NCBI GenBank assembly: GCA_003854995.1
Contig: RQOI01000189.1
Location: 1 to 6,521 of the forward strand
Direction of reading: 5' to 3'
DNA length: 6,521 nucleotides
Source: Candidatus Zhuqueibacterota bacterium
GTDB lineage: Bacteria > Zhuqueibacterota > Zhuqueibacteria > Residuimicrobiales > Krinioviventaceae
Shown here: one piece after another, positions 6,110 through 6,521 of the stretch
Layout: every line of letters begins with the position of its first letter
How positions within the stretch are numbered: position 1 is the first letter of the stretch
Notes under the pieces: generated by a model
What the model was told of the DNA's origin: nothing
Databases searched by the model: none
The model's input: only the letters and a program-made list of their open reading frames with translations
Program-made: the position numbers and the translations under genes

Positions 6110-6128
6110 GAGTTAATTTCTCAATCCT

Positions 6129-6135
6129 TAGGAGG
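6129..6135 (+). promoter_or_regulatory. Shine-Dalgarno site that fixes the STAS start
   Basis: TAGGAGG is a near-perfect ribosome site. It lies one base before the ATG at 6137, too close to serve it, and seven bases before the in-frame ATG at 6143, the normal distance. The second ATG is therefore the start. Confidence 0.75.
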
Positions 6136-6142
6136 CATGATA

Positions 6143-6484
6143 ATGGCTATTAAAGAAGAAATGAAAGCGGGCGTTTCGATCCTTGAGATCAAGGGAAAGC
6201 TGATGGGTGGACCGGAGACGACCGAAATTCATTCCCGCGTTAAAGAGTTGGTCGCAAACGGCGTCAAAAAGGTCGTCATTGATCTTGGCAAAGTCTCGTG
6301 GATGAACAGCACCGGCCTGGGCGCATTGATGAGTTCTCTGACCACCATGCGCAACGCACAGGGTGATCTCAAGATCGCAAGAGCGACGGATAAAGTGAAA
6401 AGCCTGTTCATGGTCACCAAGCTGATCACTATTTTTGATAGTCACGATACCGTTGAAGATGCGCTGCAGGCTTTTGCCGAATAG
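6143..6484 (+). CDS. STAS-domain anti-sigma-factor antagonist (SpoIIAA/RsbV-like)
   Basis: This 113-residue protein is a single STAS domain of the length typical of SpoIIAA/RsbV. The opening beta strands contain VSILEIKGKL (11-20). Next come a helix, then VVIDLGKVSWMNSTGLGAL (44-62), the family signature, and a closing helix (VEDALQAFA). Ser56 occupies the site that a partner kinase phosphorylates in SpoIIAA (DSSGLG). The preceding Asp is replaced by Asn55, a common variant in this family as far as I recall. Unphosphorylated antagonists bind the anti-sigma kinase and free a sigma factor, and related proteins act in other partner-switching pathways. No kinase or phosphatase partner is in the window, so the target is unknown. 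It sits behind its own candidate promoter, and the sequence ends 37 bases after its stop without a visible terminator. Confidence 0.92.
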   Translation: MAIKEEMKAGVSILEIKGKLMGGPETTEIHSRVKELVANGVKKVVIDLGKVSWMNSTGLGALMSSLTTMRNAQGDLKIARATDKVKSLFMVTKLITIFDSHDTVEDALQAFAE

Positions 6485-6521
6485 GTCGCTGTACAGACGT
6501 TGGCAGCAACGGTCGATAGCA

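Noticed and set aside
6137..6142. Upstream ATG of the STAS gene
   Set aside because: It is only one base after the TAGGAGG site; the ATG at 6143 has normal spacing.
1..6521. CRISPR array, tRNA, rRNA or insertion sequence
   Set aside because: No spaced direct repeats, cloverleaf, rRNA-like sequence, transposase or terminal repeats were seen on either strand.

Overview
The window looks bacterial: compact genes, Shine-Dalgarno sites, GTG starts, and sigma, anti-sigma and STAS signalling proteins. Most of it is moderately GC-rich, and the leftmost 1.2 kb is strikingly AT-rich. The mix of a divergent ECF-type sigma factor, TPR-rich envelope proteins and an FCB-style STAS protein (MNSTGLG) suggests a lineage such as Calditrichota/KSB1 or a relative. 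That placement comes from remembered family resemblance, not a search, and is tentative.

Layout. Positions 3563 down to 1 (minus strand) look like one co-directional cluster. It holds an ECF-like sigma factor (2919-3563), a small soluble zinc-type anti-sigma protein with H-x3-C-x2-C (2498-2881), and a single-pass membrane protein with extracytoplasmic TPRs (1496-2494). These are followed by a 64-residue protein with a hydrophobic N-terminus (1284-1478) and a secreted TPR protein that runs off the left edge (1-1186). The zinc-type and membrane genes are in the same reading frame and are separated only by a TGA and one codon, so together they resemble a conventional transmembrane anti-sigma factor cut in two.

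Positions 3564-3861 are a divergent control region with candidate promoters in both directions. On the plus strand, 3862-5223 encodes a GIY-YIG (UvrC N-terminal/Cho-like) nuclease. It is preceded by a probable winged-helix segment and what looks like a DnaQ-fold exonuclease domain that has lost its catalytic residues. After a gap containing a perfect 8-bp dyad come an unrecognised 238-residue helical protein with a C-terminal TPR-like unit (5350-6066) and a short STAS anti-sigma-factor antagonist (6143-6484).

Working model (inference). The minus-strand cluster would be an envelope-sensing sigma/anti-sigma switch whose signal passes through TPR proteins outside the cytoplasmic membrane. The STAS gene belongs to a different partner-switching type of sigma control, and nothing in the window shows that it acts on this sigma factor. 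No tRNA, rRNA, CRISPR array, transposase or insertion-sequence end was seen.
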